A stretch of 64,000 nucleotides of DNA from Variovorax paradoxus (GTDB lineage: Bacteria > Pseudomonadota > Gammaproteobacteria > Burkholderiales > Burkholderiaceae_C), in contig CP063167.1 in assembly GCA_016806145.1 (NCBI GenBank), positions 1,732,501-1,796,500 of the forward strand, read 5' to 3'. A program made the translations under genes and the position numbers. Below are positions 26,098-35,441 of the stretch, in pieces (the stretch's first letter is position 1; every line of letters starts with the position of its first letter). The notes under the pieces are model-generated. The model saw nothing but the letters and a program-made list of their open reading frames with translations, searched no databases and was not told the DNA's origin.

Positions 26098-26946
26098 ATG
26101 AACGCGAGACCGAACCCGCCGAACGAGGTGGCCGATGTGCAGAGGCTGCGGGCCAAGGCCCTGGCCCTGCGCCGAAAGATGGTCGTGCAGGCACGCGGCA
26201 AGGGTCAGGGCTACCTGGGCCAGGGCCTGGGCATCGCCGACTTCCTGGCCGCGCTCTACTTCCATGAGTTCAGCGCGGACGACCTGGATTTCAAGCGCGC
26301 CGACCGCAAGCGCTTCTACCTTTCCACCGGCCACTACTCGATCGCGATGTGGGCCGTGCTGGCCGAGGCCGGTCTCATCGATGCGGCGACCCTGCCCAGC
26401 TACGGCGCCGATGGCAGCCCGTTGGAAATGAGCACGATGGAGGGACACGTGCCCGGCGTGGAGATGACCGGCGGTTCGCTGGGCCACGGCCTGGGCATCG
26501 CCACCGGCGCCGCGCTGGGTTACCGGCTGGACGGCCATCAGTCGGCCATCCATGTCGAGCTGTCCGACGGTGAATTGCAGGAGGGCTCGACCTGGGAAGC
26601 AGCCACTGCTGCCGCCAGCTTCGGACTGGACAGGCTGGTTGCGTGGATCGACTGCAACGGTATCCAGGCCGATGGTCCCATGGTCGTGAACATCGAGCCC
26701 GTCGCGGGCCGCTTCGCCGCGTTCGGCTGGGCCGTGCGGGAGATCGACGGCAACGATCTCGCGCAACTGCTGGAGGCCCTGGCCTGGGCGCGGCTCTGCG
26801 AGGGCAAACCCAAAGCCGTCGTGATGCGCACCCGCCCCGGCCGCGGCATCCGCCGCATCGAACAACGCGACCGCGCGCACTTCGTGCGCATCGACGCCGA
26901 CGAATGGGACGACGTCGCACGTGAACTGGAGATCGAGAATGCCTGA
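26098..26946 (+). CDS. Transketolase-like enzyme, N-terminal (ThDP-binding) subunit
   Basis: 282 residues from ATG 26098, ten bases after AAGGAG. It corresponds to the first domain of transketolase: STGHYSIAMWAVLAEAG, EGHVPGVEMTGGSLGHGLGI, and the diphosphate/Mg motif HVELSDGELQEGSTWEAAT (Ser where the family has Gly in GDG) with WIDCNGIQADG. The second half is a separate gene overlapping by 8 bases, so this is a true split enzyme, not a frameshift. Split transketolases act on special ketols, as in apulose-4-phosphate and sulfosugar pathways. Its place among acyl-CoA genes suggests making or breaking a C-C bond next to a carbonyl in the unknown substrate. Confidence 0.9.
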   Translation: MNARPNPPNEVADVQRLRAKALALRRKMVVQARGKGQGYLGQGLGIADFLAALYFHEFSADDLDFKRADRKRFYLSTGHYSIAMWAVLAEAGLIDAATLPSYGADGSPLEMSTMEGHVPGVEMTGGSLGHGLGIATGAALGYRLDGHQSAIHVELSDGELQEGSTWEAATAAASFGLDRLVAWIDCNGIQADGPMVVNIEPVAGRFAAFGWAVREIDGNDLAQLLEALAWARLCEGKPKAVVMRTRPGRGIRRIEQRDRAHFVRIDADEWDDVARELEIENA

Positions 26947-27928
26947 GACCCTTGCCCCATCGCGCACGCTCGCCATGAGCGAGTCGGAGGCCGTGGTCGG
27001 CCGTCCCGCGCAGTTCGCGCCGTTCGCCATCGGCACCCTGAAGGCCGCCGAGCGGCATCCCGAACTCGTGGTGCTGACGGCCGACCTCGGCAAGTACACC
27101 GACGTCCACGACTTCCGCCACAAGTACCCGCAGCGCTTCTTCAACGTCGGCATGGCCGAACAGGCGCTGGTCATGGCCGCGGCCGGGCTGTCGAAGACCG
27201 GCAAGGTCGCCTACTGCACGACCTACGGCACCTTCGCCACGCGGCGCGCCTACGACTTCCTCGCAATCGCCTGCGCGCACAGCGACGAGAACGTGAAGAT
27301 GTTCGCCGGCAACCCCGGCCTGGCGTCCGGCTACGGCGGCACGCACCAGGCCAACGAGGACCTCGCGTTGATGCGATCGATCCCGAACATGACGGTGCTG
27401 GATCCGTGCGACGCGACCGAGATGGCGCAGATCGCCGAGATGGCGGTGGACATCCCCGGCACCGTCTACAGCCGCCTGCTGCGCGCCAACGTGCCTGTGG
27501 TGTTCGATCCCGCGACGCATCGCGTGCGCATCGGCAAGGGCCATGTGGTGGTCGGCGGCAGCGATGTGGGCTTCGTCTCCACCGGATCGATGACCGAGCG
27601 CGTCATCGATGCGCAGCGCGAGCTCGCGGCAAGCGGCATCGCCAGTTCGTTGTTCCACACCGCGTCGATCAAGCCCTTCGACGCGGCCGGCCTGGTCGAG
27701 TTCGCCGCCTCCGTCAAACGCCTGGTGGTCTGCGAGAACCATGTCGCCAGCGGCGGCCTGGCTTGGCTCGTGATCGACGCGTTGTACGAGGCGGGCCAGC
27801 ACCGCCCGTTGCTGAAGATCGCGATTCCCGATCAGTTCACCGAGTGTGGCTCGCACGCCTATCTGCTGGACAAGTACGGCCTCAGCAAGGCGCGCATCGT
27901 CGAACGCGTGACGGCATGGCTGGGATGA
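26939..27928 (+). CDS. Transketolase-like enzyme, C-terminal (pyrimidine-binding) subunit
   Basis: 329 residues from ATG 26939. Contains the pyrimidine domain with the catalytic Glu in RFFNVGMAEQALVMAAAG, the loop YGGTHQANEDLALMRSIPNM and the C-terminal swivelling domain (GGSDVGFVSTGSMTERVIDA, VVCENHVASGGLAWLVID). It pairs with the gene just upstream (8-base overlap). Family knowledge: the two chains form an alpha2beta2 enzyme with ThDP at the interface. The stop overlaps the next start (ATGA). Confidence 0.9.
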   Translation: MPETLAPSRTLAMSESEAVVGRPAQFAPFAIGTLKAAERHPELVVLTADLGKYTDVHDFRHKYPQRFFNVGMAEQALVMAAAGLSKTGKVAYCTTYGTFATRRAYDFLAIACAHSDENVKMFAGNPGLASGYGGTHQANEDLALMRSIPNMTVLDPCDATEMAQIAEMAVDIPGTVYSRLLRANVPVVFDPATHRVRIGKGHVVVGGSDVGFVSTGSMTERVIDAQRELAASGIASSLFHTASIKPFDAAGLVEFAASVKRLVVCENHVASGGLAWLVIDALYEAGQHRPLLKIAIPDQFTECGSHAYLLDKYGLSKARIVERVTAWLG

Positions 27929-29052
27929 GCGCGAATCCGCAGGCCATCCGTGCATTCGGCGCGGCGCATCGCTACTACCAGGGCCCGGGTGCCTTGGGAC
28001 TGGTGGGCGATGTCGTCAGCCGCTTGGGAGGTCGGCCCGTGCTGGTGTGCGATGCCATCGTGGCCGACCTGCTGCGCCCGGCCGTTGATGCGGCCTGCGG
28101 GGTACGGGACATGGCCGTTCCCTGGCTTGAAGTGCGCGGCGATGTCACGCGCGCCATGGTGCGGGGACTGGTGCAGCAGGCACGAAGCGCCGACACCCCG
28201 GATGTGGTGCTGGCAGCCGGCGGGGGCAAGGGCGTGGATGCCGGCAAGGCGGTGTCGCGCGAGCTCGGTGCGCGATTGATCGTGCTGCCGACCTCCGCGT
28301 CCAACGATGGGCCTTGCAGCGAGTCCTTCGTGTACTACGACGATCAGCATCGGATGGAATCGGTCGAACACCTGCCGCGCAATCCCGACGCCGTGATCGT
28401 GGACACCGAGCTGCTGGTGCGTGCGCCGCGTGCGTTGCTGGTCTCCGGCATCGGCGATGCGCTGTGCAAGTTGTACGAGGGCGAGCAGGCGCGCCGGGCT
28501 CATGGCCTGAACCTGTTCGGCGGGCGCAACACGCTGGCCGCGGCGCAGCTGTCCATCGCCTGCGAGCGGGCCATCCGCGAGCACGGCGTGCCGGGGCTGG
28601 CCGCGCTGGAGGCCGGTTCGCCCGACATGCACTTCGAGAATCTGACGGAAGCGCTGGTGCTGCTGGCGGGCCTCGCGTTCGAGAACAGCGGCCTGTCGAT
28701 CGCGCATTCGATGACGCGCGGCCTGACGCGCGTGCCGCGGATAGCCGCGACGCTGCATGGCCAGCAGGTCGGCTACGGACTGCTGGTGCAGTTCATGCTC
28801 GAGCGCCGACCGCAGGACTTCATGCGGCAGCAGCTGGCCTTTCACCGCGAGGTCGGATTGGCGACCTGCCTGCAGGGCTTCGGGGTCGGCGCGACCGACG
28901 ATGTGCTGCAGGTGATCGCCGACGGTGCGATGACCGCGCCGCACCTGAAGCACTTCGAGCGGCCGCTGAGCGCGCCGGACTTCGTGGCCGCCATGCGCGG
29001 GCTCGAAGCGCTGGCGGACCGGCCCCATTCGCAATCCCTGGAGAACGCATGA
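27925..29052 (+). CDS. Iron/zinc-dependent alcohol dehydrogenase, glycerol dehydrogenase (GldA)-like
   Basis: 375 residues. NAD-binding AAGGGKGVDAGKAVS and VLPTSASNDGPCSE are GldA-like. Metal ligands are visible as Asp in ISGIGDALCKLYE-type context (SGIGDALCKLYEG), His in LSIAHSMTRGL and His in ATLHGQQVGYG. GldA-type enzymes oxidise vicinal diols to hydroxyketones. That would give an alpha-ketol, a natural substrate for the adjacent transketolase pair; this link is inferred. Both ends overlap neighbours by ATGA. Confidence 0.88.
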   Translation: MSANPQAIRAFGAAHRYYQGPGALGLVGDVVSRLGGRPVLVCDAIVADLLRPAVDAACGVRDMAVPWLEVRGDVTRAMVRGLVQQARSADTPDVVLAAGGGKGVDAGKAVSRELGARLIVLPTSASNDGPCSESFVYYDDQHRMESVEHLPRNPDAVIVDTELLVRAPRALLVSGIGDALCKLYEGEQARRAHGLNLFGGRNTLAAAQLSIACERAIREHGVPGLAALEAGSPDMHFENLTEALVLLAGLAFENSGLSIAHSMTRGLTRVPRIAATLHGQQVGYGLLVQFMLERRPQDFMRQQLAFHREVGLATCLQGFGVGATDDVLQVIADGAMTAPHLKHFERPLSAPDFVAAMRGLEALADRPHSQSLENA

Positions 29053-29762
29053 CACACGCGCAAGACGATCGCCTTGCCATCATCACTGGCGGCGGCACCG
29101 GCCTGGGTCTGGCCACCGGCCTCGAGCTGCGCCGACGCCACTGGCGCGTGCTGGCGCTCGGCCTCGACACCGAACCCGGCCTGGAGGGCTCGGGCATCGA
29201 GTTCGAGCGCATGGACATCACCGATGCCGAGGCGCTCGGCGCGGTGGCTCGGCGCACGCCGCGCCTGCACCTGCTGGCCAATGCGGCCGGCATCATCCTG
29301 CACGACGAGCGCGAGCACACGGTGGAGGGCTTCCGGCGCGTGGTCGACGTGAACCTGCACGGCACCCAGCTGGCGTGCACGCTGCTGCGCCCCGCGCTGG
29401 CCGCCGCTGGCGGCAGCATCCTGAACTTCGCGTCGATGTGGAGCCGCTTCGGCTCGGGCCGCAATCCGGGCTACTCGGCCAGCAAGGGGGCGGTCGAGGC
29501 GCTGACACGCGCGCTGGCGGTCGCCTACGCCGCGCAGGGCGTGCGCGTGAATGCCATCGCGCCTGGCTGGATCGACACACGCATGTCGGTCAATGCCTTC
29601 AGCGATCCCGAGCGCGCCGGCCCGATCCTGAAGCGCTTGCCGGCGGGTCACTGGGGCCAGCCGAGCGACATCGGCAAGGCGGCGGCTTTCCTCGCGTCGG
29701 ACGACGCCGGCTACATCACCGGCGTGACGCTGCCGGTCGATGGCGGCTACAGCATTGCGTGA
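29049..29762 (+). CDS. SDR-family oxidoreductase
   Basis: 237 residues. Cofactor motif AIITGGGTGLGLATGLELRR, NAG-like LLANAAGIILHDE, catalytic Ser/Tyr/Lys in FASMWSRFGSGRNPGYSASK, then GVRVNAIAPGWIDTRMS and VTLPVDGGYSIA. A classical NAD(P)-dependent alcohol dehydrogenase/ketoreductase; substrate unknown. ATGA overlap with the GldA-like gene. Confidence 0.92.
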   Translation: MTHAQDDRLAIITGGGTGLGLATGLELRRRHWRVLALGLDTEPGLEGSGIEFERMDITDAEALGAVARRTPRLHLLANAAGIILHDEREHTVEGFRRVVDVNLHGTQLACTLLRPALAAAGGSILNFASMWSRFGSGRNPGYSASKGAVEALTRALAVAYAAQGVRVNAIAPGWIDTRMSVNAFSDPERAGPILKRLPAGHWGQPSDIGKAAAFLASDDAGYITGVTLPVDGGYSIA

Positions 29763-31371
29763 GGTGGACGTGCGACCTGCCGATGAACTGAACCGCTACG
29801 GCGAACTGCACGGCCTGACCGTGCCCGCGCTGCTGCGGCGCCGCGCCGCCCAGGCGCCCTTCAAGCTGGCGTTGTCGGCCCACAGCCATCGCGGCCACCG
29901 CGACCGTCTGAGCTACGCCCAACTGGTGATCCGCATGGAAGCGATGGCGCGCGGCCTGTCGTCGCGCGGCCTGAAGACCGGCGAGCGCGTTGCTTTGTTC
30001 GTCTCCAACCAGGCAGTGCGCGAGGCCGTGTTGACGGCCCTGGGATGCTGGCGGCTCGGGGCCATCGTCTCGCCGCTGAACGTGCGCGCCTCCGACGAGG
30101 AACTGCGCCACGCATTGGCGCTGGTGGAGCCGGCCTTCGTCGTCTGCATGCAGGCGGAGGCCGCGCGCGTGCGCGCGCTGTACTCCGCCGCGCGGGTGCT
30201 GCTGCTGGACGGTCCGGTCGCGGCCGCCGACACCTGGCCCGAACCGGAGACCGAGTTCCATGCCGCGGCCCTGCCCGACGTGGCGCGCCCCGAAGACCCC
30301 AGCGTTCTGCTGTTCACCTCGGGCACCACGGCGCGCTCGAAGGCCGTCACGCACTGCCACCGCAGCCAGCTCTACTGCGGTCACGCGATCGCCGGCGCGG
30401 TCGGCCTCACCGACCAGGACACCTACCAGGGCGCCTGGCCGATCTACACCAGCTCGGTGCTCAACATGGCTTGCATGGCGGCCTGGGTCAGCGGCGCCGG
30501 CGCGGTGCTGGAGCCCAGCGTGCTCGACAACGCGGGCCGGCTGCGGCTGATCGAGACCGAGGGCACGACCGTCTACCACGGCGTGACCTCGCCGCTCAAC
30601 TTCATGATCGACGAGTACCCCAACGCGGCCTACGACCTCTCGCGCGTGCGCCGACTCGGCTACGGCGGCGCGGCCATGCCGGCCGAGGTCATCGCCAAGT
30701 TCCGCCGCCACCTGCCGTGGGTGGACCAGGTCCACATCTGGGGTATGACCGAAACCGGCCCGGCCGGCACGGTGCTCCCGCCGTGGTTCCTGCCGCGCAA
30801 GGCCGGCTGCATCGGCGTGGCGCAGCCCGGCTGCGCGGTGCGCGTGATCGGCGAGGATGGCCGGCCGGCCGCGGCGGGCGAGAGCGGCGAGATCGTGTTC
30901 TCCGGCCCCTCGGCCGCGCTGGGCTACTGGCGCAACCCCGAGGCCACGGCCGAAGCCTTCGTCGACGGCTGGGTGCGCACCGGCGATATCGGCCGCATCG
31001 ACGACGAGGGCCACCTGCACTTCGTCGACCGCAAGAAGGACATCATCAACCGCGGCGGCCTGAAGATCGCCTCGGCCGCGGTCGAGGAGGCGATCTACCG
31101 CTTCGCCGGAGTGGCCGAGGCCGCCGTCGTCGCGGTGCCGCATGCGGGCCTGGGCGAGGACATCGCGGCCTGCGTGGTGGCCCGGCCCGGCGTGGCGCTC
31201 GACACGGCGGCGCTGCGCGCGCACTGCGCCGGCCTGCTGGCCGATTTCGCCACGCCACGCCAGTGGCATGTGCTCGAAGCCCTGCCCAAGAACCCGATGG
31301 GAAAGATCCTGAAACGCGAACTGCGCGAGCAATTGCTCGCCGCCACGAAAGCCCATGCCCATGTCGACTGA
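29740..31371 (+). CDS. AMP-forming acyl-CoA synthetase
   Basis: 543 residues from ATG 29740. GTG starts at 29764 and 29770, just after the SDR stop and a GAGG, are equally possible and would shorten it by 8-10 residues. ATP motif LLFTSGTTARSKAVTHCHRS, A5 motif IWGMTETGPAG, A7 VRTGDIGRIDDEGHLHFVDR, A8 KDIINRGGLKI, and catalytic Lys in PKNPMGKILKREL. It activates a carboxylic acid as CoA thioester. It is set between redox genes and acyl-CoA dehydrogenases, so it marks the entry into the CoA stage of this pathway. Confidence 0.93.
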   Translation: MAATALREVDVRPADELNRYGELHGLTVPALLRRRAAQAPFKLALSAHSHRGHRDRLSYAQLVIRMEAMARGLSSRGLKTGERVALFVSNQAVREAVLTALGCWRLGAIVSPLNVRASDEELRHALALVEPAFVVCMQAEAARVRALYSAARVLLLDGPVAAADTWPEPETEFHAAALPDVARPEDPSVLLFTSGTTARSKAVTHCHRSQLYCGHAIAGAVGLTDQDTYQGAWPIYTSSVLNMACMAAWVSGAGAVLEPSVLDNAGRLRLIETEGTTVYHGVTSPLNFMIDEYPNAAYDLSRVRRLGYGGAAMPAEVIAKFRRHLPWVDQVHIWGMTETGPAGTVLPPWFLPRKAGCIGVAQPGCAVRVIGEDGRPAAAGESGEIVFSGPSAALGYWRNPEATAEAFVDGWVRTGDIGRIDDEGHLHFVDRKKDIINRGGLKIASAAVEEAIYRFAGVAEAAVVAVPHAGLGEDIAACVVARPGVALDTAALRAHCAGLLADFATPRQWHVLEALPKNPMGKILKRELREQLLAATKAHAHVD

Positions 31372-32344
31372 CTACGCGATTCGAATCCATGCCTACGGCG
31401 GACCGGAAGTCATGGTGTGCGAACCGATCGAGGTGCCGCCGCCGGCACCCGGCGAGGTGCAGATCAGCCAGAGTGCCATCGGCATCAATTACCTCGACAC
31501 CTACCACCGCCGCGGCGTGTTCGCGCTGCCGGCACTGCCCGGCGGGCTGGGCGTGGAGGCCGCCGGCCGCGTGGTGGCCGTGGGCGAGGGCGTGGCCCAT
31601 CTCGCGCCGGGCATGCGCGTGTCGTACGCATGCCCACCCGTGGGCAGCTACGCCACGCTGCGCAACCTTCCGGCGCGGCACGTGCTGCGCGTGCCCGACG
31701 GCGTGAGCGACGAGCAGGCGGCAGCCGTCACGCTCCAGGGGCTCACCGCCCACATGCTGCTGCGCAAGGTGACGCGGCCGCAGCCCGGCCAGACGGTGCT
31801 GGTGCATGCCGCCGCGGGCGGCCTGGGTTCGCTGCTCACGCAGTGGGCCAACCGGCTGGAATGCCGCGTGATCGGCGTGGTCGGTTCCGCGGCGAAGGCC
31901 GAGCAGGCGCGACGCCAGGGTTGCGATGCCGTCATCGTGGGCAGCGAGCAGCCCTTCGTGGAGGCGGTGCGCGCGCTCACCGATGGCGCCGGTGTCGATG
32001 CGGTGTTCGAAGGCCTCGGCGGCACGGTCTTTCAAGACTGCCTGCGCGTGGTCAAGCCATTCGGCCAGGTCGTCAACCTCGGCCAGGTGGCCGAGGGCCT
32101 GCCCAGCGTGGCCCTGGCCGATCTCGGGCCCGCGCGTTCGATCAGCGTGGCGGTGCCGGGCGTGTTCGCCTACGTGCGCACGCATCCCGACCTGCAGGCT
32201 GCGGCCGACGAGCTGTTCGGCCTGGTGGCCGACGGCGCCCTAAAGGTGCACATCGGCGGGCGCTTTGCGCTGCGACAGGCGGCTCAGGCGCACGAGGCGC
32301 TGCAGTCGCGCGGCACCACCGGCTCGCTGGTGCTGCTGCCTTGA
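31355..32344 (+). CDS. NADPH:quinone oxidoreductase (MDR family)
   Basis: 329 residues from ATG 31355; a second in-frame ATG at 31361 is as likely. QOR signature HAAAGGLGSLLTQWANRLEC, GINYLDTYHRRGVFALPALP and ACPPVGSYATLRNLPAR are typical of zeta-crystallin-like quinone reductases. It lacks zinc ligands. It could reduce a quinone or an enone intermediate. It overlaps the synthetase gene by 17 bases. Confidence 0.92.
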   Translation: MPMSTDYAIRIHAYGGPEVMVCEPIEVPPPAPGEVQISQSAIGINYLDTYHRRGVFALPALPGGLGVEAAGRVVAVGEGVAHLAPGMRVSYACPPVGSYATLRNLPARHVLRVPDGVSDEQAAAVTLQGLTAHMLLRKVTRPQPGQTVLVHAAAGGLGSLLTQWANRLECRVIGVVGSAAKAEQARRQGCDAVIVGSEQPFVEAVRALTDGAGVDAVFEGLGGTVFQDCLRVVKPFGQVVNLGQVAEGLPSVALADLGPARSISVAVPGVFAYVRTHPDLQAAADELFGLVADGALKVHIGGRFALRQAAQAHEALQSRGTTGSLVLLP

Positions 32345-32366
32345 ACCCACTTGCTCTTAACAATCC

Positions 32367-33548
32367 ATGAGCCTGTTCAACACCTCCGAGCTGCGCCGCT
32401 TCCGCGAGGAAGTGCGCGACTTCCTGCAAACCCACCTGAGCGAGGAACTGCGCCACGAGACCCGCGGCGGCCTGCACATGGCGCGCGAGGACATGGCGCG
32501 CTGGCAAGCCATCCTGCATCGACGCGGCTGGGGCGCGCCGCACTGGCCGCAAGCCCTGGGCGGTACCGGCTGGACGGCACTGCAACGCTACATCTTCGAG
32601 GAGGAGAGCGCGTTCGCGGATGCGCCGCTGGGCGACGTGCATGGCCTGTTCCTGGCTGGCCCGATGCTGATCGCCGAGGGCAGCGACGCGCAGAAGGCGC
32701 GCTACCTGCCCAGGATCCTTGCCGGCGAGGAGTTCTGGTGCCAGGGCTTTTCCGAACCCAATGCCGGGTCGGACCTGGCCTCGCTCAAGACACGCGCGCG
32801 TTTCGATGGCACCCACTGGGTCATCGATGGGCAGAAGACCTGGCTGTCCAGCGGCCATCACGCCGACCTGATGTTCTGCCTGGCGCGCACCGAGCCCGAG
32901 GCCAAGCCGCAGGCCGGCCTGTCGGTGTTCATCCTCGACATGCGCGATCCCGGCATCACGCTGCAGCCGATCCTGACGATGGACGAGGGCCACAGCGTGA
33001 ACGCCGTGTTCTTCGACAACGTGCGCGTGCCGGCCGACGCGATGATCGGTGCCCCGAACAAGGGATGGGGCTATGCCAAGGACCTGCTCGCGCGCGAGCG
33101 CGTGAACAACGCCCAGGCGCCGCGCACCAAGCGCGATATCGTCGAGCTCGACCGGCTGGCGCGCGAGTGCCGTGGCGTCGATGGCAGGCCCCTCATCGAG
33201 CAAGCCGGTGTCAGGCGCAAGCTGGCCGTGCTGACGGCGGACTTCGTCGCGCTGGAGTCGGCGGCGCTTTCCGTCATCGCCGAACAGATGCGCGGCAAGG
33301 AGCCGGGGCCCGCGGCCTCGACGCTGAAGATCCGCGGCTCCGAGCTGCAGCAGCGCGTGAGCGAGACCGCGATGGCGCTGCTGGGCGACGCCGGCCTGGT
33401 GCTGGGCGCCGACTACGGCAGCGGACTGCTGCATCCCGCGGGCCGGGGCTGGGCCGAGCGCCATTTCTTCCGCCGCGTGGTGACCATCTACGCGGGTGCG
33501 AACGAAATCCAGAAAACCATCATCGCCAAGTCCATCCTGGACATGTGA
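32367..33548 (+). CDS. Acyl-CoA dehydrogenase, larger subunit/paralogue
   Basis: 393 residues. FAD/substrate motifs WCQGFSEPNAGSDLASLKTR and TWLSSGHHADLMFCLART, DNVRVPADAMIGAPNKGW, and C-terminal RRVVTIYAGANEIQKTIIAK. It introduces an alpha-beta double bond into an acyl-CoA. A second, shorter acyl-CoA dehydrogenase follows after 12 bases. Such unequal pairs form heterotetramers in steroid side-chain degradation (FadE/ChsE types), so the two may be one alpha2beta2 enzyme; this is inference. Confidence 0.94.
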   Translation: MSLFNTSELRRFREEVRDFLQTHLSEELRHETRGGLHMAREDMARWQAILHRRGWGAPHWPQALGGTGWTALQRYIFEEESAFADAPLGDVHGLFLAGPMLIAEGSDAQKARYLPRILAGEEFWCQGFSEPNAGSDLASLKTRARFDGTHWVIDGQKTWLSSGHHADLMFCLARTEPEAKPQAGLSVFILDMRDPGITLQPILTMDEGHSVNAVFFDNVRVPADAMIGAPNKGWGYAKDLLARERVNNAQAPRTKRDIVELDRLARECRGVDGRPLIEQAGVRRKLAVLTADFVALESAALSVIAEQMRGKEPGPAASTLKIRGSELQQRVSETAMALLGDAGLVLGADYGSGLLHPAGRGWAERHFFRRVVTIYAGANEIQKTIIAKSILDM

Positions 33549-33560
33549 GGGAGCCGCACC

Positions 33561-34595
33561 ATGGAACGCGAAGAACTCGATCTGCTGCTGGACGGCGCCA
33601 GGCGCTGGTTCGCCGAGCATGCACCGCTGTCCGAGCGGGTGGCCCGGTTCCGCCAGGGCCACTCTGCGCCGGTGGGCTCCTGGGACGCGCTGGCAGACCT
33701 CGGCTGGCTCGCGCTGCCACTGCTCGAGGAGGCCGACGGCTTCGGCGCTCCGGCCGGCGCCTGCTTCGAGCTGTTGCGCCTCGCTGGCCGCGACGCGCGA
33801 CCCGAAGCGTTGGACCTGCATCTGCTGCTGGCCCCGCTGCTTGTGCAACTGGCTCCTGAACTGGCGGCGCCGCTGAGCGCTGGAACGCTGCGCCTGGCCA
33901 TGGCCGACCTGCAGCCCGGTGCCGAAGGGCCGCGCTGGAATGCGGAGCAACTGAGCGGCCGCACCGGCGCGCTGCTGGGCGTCGAGCACGCCACCCACGC
34001 GCTGCTGCCGCTGGCCTCCGGCGGCCTGGCACTGCTGGAGTTGGCAGCGGCCGGTGTTTCGCACGAGCCGGCACGCTGGGTGGACGGACGCGCCACGGCA
34101 CGGCTGCAACTCGATCGGGTCAGTGCGCGCCATTGGCCCGGCCAGGCCGGGCAGGCCATCGACCGGGCCGCGGCCGCGCTGGTGGCCGATGCCACCGGCG
34201 TGTTCGAGGCCGCGTTCGAACTCACGCTCGACTATCTCAAGCAGCGCATGCAGTTCGGCAAGCCGCTGTCGGCCAACCAGGCACTGCAGCACCGCATGGC
34301 CGAGATCTTCTGCGACCTCCAGCAGGCGCTGGCGCTGACCGAGCGCCTCGCGCAGGAGATCGATGCCGAGGCGGCCGGCCCCTGGCCCACGCTGCCGGTG
34401 GCCAAGAGCTTCGTCGGCCGGCGCGTGCTGCGCGGCGTGGGTGCGCTGATCCAGGTCACGGGCGGCATCGCCGTGACCGAGGAATACCGGCTCACGCACT
34501 GGTACCGCCGCCTGCACGTGAATGCCCAGTGCTTCGGTGCCGCCGAGGCGCAGCTGAACCGCATCGAGGTGCGCCGGCAATTGCTGGCGGCCTGA
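33561..34595 (+). CDS. Acyl-CoA dehydrogenase, shorter subunit/paralogue
   Basis: 344 residues, about 40 shorter than the typical 380-390. The C-terminal helical domain is recognisable (FELTLDYLKQRMQFGKPLSA, NQALQHRMAEIFCDLQQAL, VTGGIAVTEEYRLTHWYRRL), while the N-terminal and beta domains are poorly conserved and lack a clear SEPxxGSD-type FAD loop. This pattern fits the partner chain of a heteromeric acyl-CoA dehydrogenase. It lies 12 bases after the first paralogue. Confidence 0.88.
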   Translation: MEREELDLLLDGARRWFAEHAPLSERVARFRQGHSAPVGSWDALADLGWLALPLLEEADGFGAPAGACFELLRLAGRDARPEALDLHLLLAPLLVQLAPELAAPLSAGTLRLAMADLQPGAEGPRWNAEQLSGRTGALLGVEHATHALLPLASGGLALLELAAAGVSHEPARWVDGRATARLQLDRVSARHWPGQAGQAIDRAAAALVADATGVFEAAFELTLDYLKQRMQFGKPLSANQALQHRMAEIFCDLQQALALTERLAQEIDAEAAGPWPTLPVAKSFVGRRVLRGVGALIQVTGGIAVTEEYRLTHWYRRLHVNAQCFGAAEAQLNRIEVRRQLLAA

Positions 34596-34641
34596 CCCTC
34601 CTTCCCTCTTTCCAACCTCTTTTTCCACAGGAGACTTCCCC

Positions 34642-35427
34642 ATGTCCAATTCCGCCCTGCAGGTCGAGATCGCCGACCGCGTCGCCCGCGTCACCATCAA
34701 CCGTCCGAACGCCCTGAACTCGGTCAACGCCGAGCTCCACACCGCGCTGTCGCGCGTGTTCATCGATTTGGGCGAGCGCCGCGACATCGGCGTGATCGTG
34801 CTGACGGGTGCCGGCAAGGCGTTCTGCGCCGGCGGCGACATCGAATGGATGAAGGAGGCGGTGCGCGAGCCCGAGGGCTTCGAGATCGTGACCTGGGAGG
34901 CCAAGCGCATCGTCTATTCGATGCTGGACTGCGAGATTCCCATCATCGGCCGCATCAATGGCGATGCGGTGGGCCTGGGCGCCACATTGGCGCTGCTGTG
35001 CGACGTCACGGTGATGGCGGACCACGCCCGCATCGGCGATCCACACGTGCGCGTGGGCTTGAACGCAGCCGATGGCGGAGGCTTCCTGTGGCCGCAGATG
35101 ATCGGCTTCGGCAAGGCGCGCGAACTGTTGTTGACCGGCGACCTCTTGAGCGCGGCCGAGGCGAAGCAGTTGGGCGCGGTCGGCAACGTGAGCACGGCCG
35201 ACGAATTGGACGCCAAGGTCGAGGCCCTGGTGAGCAAGCTCAAGAACGGTGCCACGAAGGCGATCCGCTGGACCAAGGCCGGCTACACCATTCCGCTGCG
35301 CCAGCTGGCGCATGGCCACATGGACGCGGGAACGGCCTACGAATGCCTGACCAACCTGACGCAGGACCACCACGAAGCGGTCGAGGCCTTCGCATCGAAG
35401 CGCAAGCCGGTGTTCAGCGGTCGTTGA
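34642..35427 (+). CDS. Enoyl-CoA hydratase/isomerase (crotonase) family protein
   Basis: 261 residues preceded by AGGAGA. Oxyanion-hole region GKAFCAGGDIEWMKE, INGDAVGLGATLALLCDVTV, and the helix HVRVGLNAADGGGFLWPQMI. The hydratase Glu pair is replaced around NAADGGG, so the reaction may be isomerisation or C-C hydrolysis rather than plain hydration. It follows the dehydrogenase pair, as expected for the second beta-oxidation step. Confidence 0.92.
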   Translation: MSNSALQVEIADRVARVTINRPNALNSVNAELHTALSRVFIDLGERRDIGVIVLTGAGKAFCAGGDIEWMKEAVREPEGFEIVTWEAKRIVYSMLDCEIPIIGRINGDAVGLGATLALLCDVTVMADHARIGDPHVRVGLNAADGGGFLWPQMIGFGKARELLLTGDLLSAAEAKQLGAVGNVSTADELDAKVEALVSKLKNGATKAIRWTKAGYTIPLRQLAHGHMDAGTAYECLTNLTQDHHEAVEAFASKRKPVFSGR

Positions 35428-35441
35428 AGGTGCGCGTACAG

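Noticed and set aside
26098..27928. Transketolase halves as a frameshifted pseudogene
   Set aside because: The halves overlap by 8 bases, each has a start and proper domain boundary, and split transketolases are a known natural form.
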